From Bacteroidota bacterium (GTDB taxonomy: Bacteria; Bacteroidota; Bacteroidia; Bacteroidales; UBA1715): a DNA stretch of 7,814 bases. A model generated the notes under the pieces. It was not told where the DNA came from, ran no database searches, and saw only the letters and a list, made by a program, of their open reading frames with translations. Shown in pieces: positions 6,201 through 7,814 of the stretch; positions within the stretch are counted from its first letter, which is position 1, and the number at the start of each line of letters is the position of its first letter. Where the stretch lies: positions 1 through 7,814 of the forward strand of contig JAJUFK010000099.1 of NCBI GenBank assembly GCA_029266015.1. The letters are read 5' to 3'. The position numbers and the translations under genes were made by a program.

Positions 6201-7493
6201 ATGAAACAAAAAACAGTAGCATATTATACATTAGGTTGTAAATTAAATTATGCCGAAACCGATGCCATAGCGCGTACAATGGAATCTCATGGGTATACTC
6301 GTGTGAAATTTAGTGAAAAGGCCCATTATTATATTATTAATACCTGTAGTGTTACAGAAGTTGCCAATAAAAAAAGCAGGTATATGATTCGCAAAGTATA
6401 TACTCGTAGTCCAAACGCAACAATTATTATTGTTGGTTGCTATGCTCAATTAAAACCTCATGAAATATCATCTATAGCCGGGGTTTCACTTGTTTTAGGA
6501 GCTACAGATAAGTTTAATATTCCTGCTAAAATTGCAGAGTATGAAGCTGCAGGTTCGCCACAATTAGTATCTTCATGTGAAATTTCTGAGGTTTCTTTGT
6601 TTCAAAGTTCATATTCGTTAGAAGAACGCACTCGTTCTTTTTTGAAAGTTCAAGACGGATGTGATTATAATTGTTCGTATTGTACAATTCCAAAAGCAAG
6701 AGGTGCAAGTAGAAATGCAAGAATTAACGATATTGTAACTCAAGCTCAAGAAATAGCTGCAGCAGGAGTAAAAGAAATAGTTCTTACAGGAATTAATATA
6801 GGTGATTTTGGAAAATCAACCGGTGAAAGTTTTTTACAATTACTTAAAAAACTTGATACAGTTTCGGGTATAGAACGTATTCGAATATCATCTATTGAAC
6901 CAAATTTGTTAACTACAGATATTATTTCTTTTGTTGCACAATCAAGAGCATGTATGCCTCATTTTCATATACCGTTACAAGCAGGTAGTAATGTGGTATT
7001 GGCTCTTATGCGTCGTCGGTATACCACAGAATTGTTTCAAAGCAAAATTTCCGAAATAGTAAATATTATTCCGCATGCTGCTATTGGAGTTGACGTAATA
7101 GTTGGTACACCGGGCGAAACAGAAGAATTGTTTCAAGAATCATATAGTTTTATACAATCGTTACCTATAAGTTATTTACATGTGTTTACATACAGCGAAA
7201 GAGAAAATACCGATGCTTTACATATTAAACCTCGAATAGCTCCTCATATTCGCCATGTTAGAAGTGTTCTTATGCATGAGTTGTCAGACAAACTTCATGC
7301 TTTATATGTGAGAAAATTCAATAATACTGTGCGTCCGGTATTGTTTGAATCGAAACAAAAAAATGGTATGTACAGTGGATATACCGATAATTATATAAAA
7401 GTAGCTGCACACATGGCAAAAACAGTTCAAAATACTATTGTACCTGTTATATTACAGTGTACAGAAAAAGAAGTAATAGGAAAGGAAATATAA
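6201..7493 (+). CDS. mtaB: tRNA (t6A37)-methylthiotransferase MtaB
   Basis: 430 residues. MtaB is a radical-SAM enzyme with two [4Fe-4S] clusters that adds a methylthio group to t6A at position 37 of ANN-decoding tRNAs, giving ms2t6A. The N-terminal UPF0004 domain has its three cluster cysteines: C13 (TLGCKLNYAE), C49 (NTCSVT) and C80 (VGCYAQ). The radical-SAM CxxxCxxC is C154, C158, C161 in VQDGCDYNCSYCTIPKARG. ISSIEP, HIPLQAGSN and GVDVIVGTPGE mark later parts of the radical-SAM barrel. Residues about 370-428 form a TRAM-like RNA-binding domain. The TLGCKLN start, rather than the TFGCQMN of MiaB or the glycine-rich RimO pattern, favours MtaB. ATG 6201 sits 30 nt after the peptidase gene. 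It is probably in the same transcript, or served by a promoter inside the peptidase gene. Confidence 0.93.
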   Translation: MKQKTVAYYTLGCKLNYAETDAIARTMESHGYTRVKFSEKAHYYIINTCSVTEVANKKSRYMIRKVYTRSPNATIIIVGCYAQLKPHEISSIAGVSLVLGATDKFNIPAKIAEYEAAGSPQLVSSCEISEVSLFQSSYSLEERTRSFLKVQDGCDYNCSYCTIPKARGASRNARINDIVTQAQEIAAAGVKEIVLTGINIGDFGKSTGESFLQLLKKLDTVSGIERIRISSIEPNLLTTDIISFVAQSRACMPHFHIPLQAGSNVVLALMRRRYTTELFQSKISEIVNIIPHAAIGVDVIVGTPGETEELFQESYSFIQSLPISYLHVFTYSERENTDALHIKPRIAPHIRHVRSVLMHELSDKLHALYVRKFNNTVRPVLFESKQKNGMYSGYTDNYIKVAAHMAKTVQNTIVPVILQCTEKEVIGKEI

Positions 7494-7589
7494 TATGTAT
7501 TCTTTTTTTTATTTTTACTGCATTTAATCTAAAGAGTGCTTTGTGTGAAAAAAAACTAGAAAAATAAAACTTGATTTATACAGAAAATA
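7494..7589. other. AT-rich intergenic gap between mtaB and the next gene
   Basis: This 96-nt stretch is the longest gene-free one in the window. It begins with a T-tract (T8 at 7503-7510, then A, then T5) that lacks a convincing GC stem in front, so termination after mtaB is possible but unproven. Downstream, a TTG at 7541-7543 and an AT-rich AAAACTTG at 7566-7573 loosely resemble the Bacteroidota promoter pattern TTG/TAnnTTTG, with at least two mismatches in the -7 element. It probably carries the promoter of the 7590 gene, but the match is weak. Confidence 0.4.
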
Positions 7590-7814
7590 ATGAAATTAAA
7601 AACATGTATAATACCGGAACAATTCTATTCATTATCAATAGTGAGTAGAATATTTATTGGTTTTATTTTTTCAATCATTTTTGGATTACTGTGGTTTTAT
7701 GCGTCTATGTTTATAGGTTCTATTGTATGGAGGCAAACTATGTTTGATTTTATTGAACAAGTTTCAATTTCTGTACAATATATAGAATCAAAAGCTCTCA
7801 TTCAGTTTTTATTA
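7590..7814 (+). CDS. N-terminus of a membrane protein of unknown function (3'-truncated by window edge)
   Basis: ATG at 7590 opens a frame that runs without a stop to the last base, giving 75 residues. After a polar N-terminus (MKLKTCIIPEQFYSLSIVSR) there is a strong hydrophobic segment at about residues 21-46 (IFIGFIFSIIFGLLWFYASM and on to IGSIVW), followed by RQTMFDFIEQVSISVQYIES and a second hydrophobic stretch beginning at the cut (ALIQFLL). One long helix, an amphipathic linker and the start of another helix suggest a multi-pass inner-membrane protein. Some Bacteroidota CPBP-type intramembrane proteases begin this way, but no diagnostic motif lies in the visible part, so I do not assign a family. 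The strand and AT-rich leader match its neighbours. The start is the first ATG in frame before the hydrophobic segment. Confidence 0.6.
   Translation, partial: MKLKTCIIPEQFYSLSIVSRIFIGFIFSIIFGLLWFYASMFIGSIVWRQTMFDFIEQVSISVQYIESKALIQFLL

Noticed and set aside
7465..7516. Possible terminator at the end of mtaB (AAAAAGAA 7465-7472 with TTCTTTTT 7500-7507)
   Set aside because: The stem has a single G-C pair and a 27-nt loop, and its 3' arm is the T-tract itself; such pairings arise by chance in DNA this AT-rich.
7495..7527. Ten-codon reading frame (MYSFFYFYCI) directly after mtaB
   Set aside because: It arises from the T-tract, is too short, and has no independent support; a leader peptide cannot be argued from this alone.
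1..7814. A novel defence, mobile or biosynthetic system
   Set aside because: Every complete gene matches a known chromosomal family with intact motifs, all on one strand with tight operon spacing; there are no repeats, att-like sites, transposases, or toxin-antitoxin pairs.
1..7814. Alternative genetic code suggested by the absence of TGA stops
   Set aside because: Tryptophan is encoded by TGG in the genes I checked and no in-frame TGA interrupts them; exclusive TAA/TAG use in nine genes is expected in low-GC genomes.

Overview
The window reads as a chromosomal core region of an AT-rich bacterium of the phylum Bacteroidota. Three things point there: the gene content (a NusB with a long N-terminal extension, a DUF1573 lipoprotein, YajC, a YbbR-like protein, CoaE, a DUF5606 protein), AT-rich leaders with no recognisable Shine-Dalgarno sequence, and stop codons that are only TAA or TAG. 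All genes lie on the + strand, coding density is very high, and no gene-free stretch exceeds 100 bases. No tRNA, rRNA, CRISPR array, insertion sequence, prophage or other mobile element was seen.

Layout. Block 1 (1-1498) holds the 3' part of nusB, a DUF1573 lipoprotein gene and yajC, separated by 22 and 30 nt. A strong intrinsic terminator (stem 1519-1548 plus U-tract) closes it. Block 2 (1562-3857) holds a YbbR-like gene, coaE and a TerB/J-domain co-chaperone gene, spaced by 4 and 0 nt, so it is almost surely one transcript. Block 3 (3886-6170) is a DUF5606 gene overlapping a cytosolic M3 metallopeptidase gene by one base. mtaB follows 30 nt later, with a small inverted repeat across the junction. 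After a 96-nt AT-rich gap, the start of a membrane protein gene of unknown function (7590 onward) is cut by the window end.

The products are housekeeping functions: transcription antitermination (NusB), Sec-translocon accessory (YajC), coenzyme A synthesis (CoaE), protein folding (J-protein), peptide turnover (M3 peptidase) and tRNA modification (MtaB). Less understood members are the DUF1573 lipoprotein, the YbbR-like protein, the DUF5606 protein with its histone-H1-like basic tail, and the 3' membrane protein. I found no convincing new defence, mobile or biosynthetic system. The points most worth a second look are the terminator that ends only 5 nt before the ybbR start codon, the DUF5606 protein with its tail, and the unidentified membrane protein.
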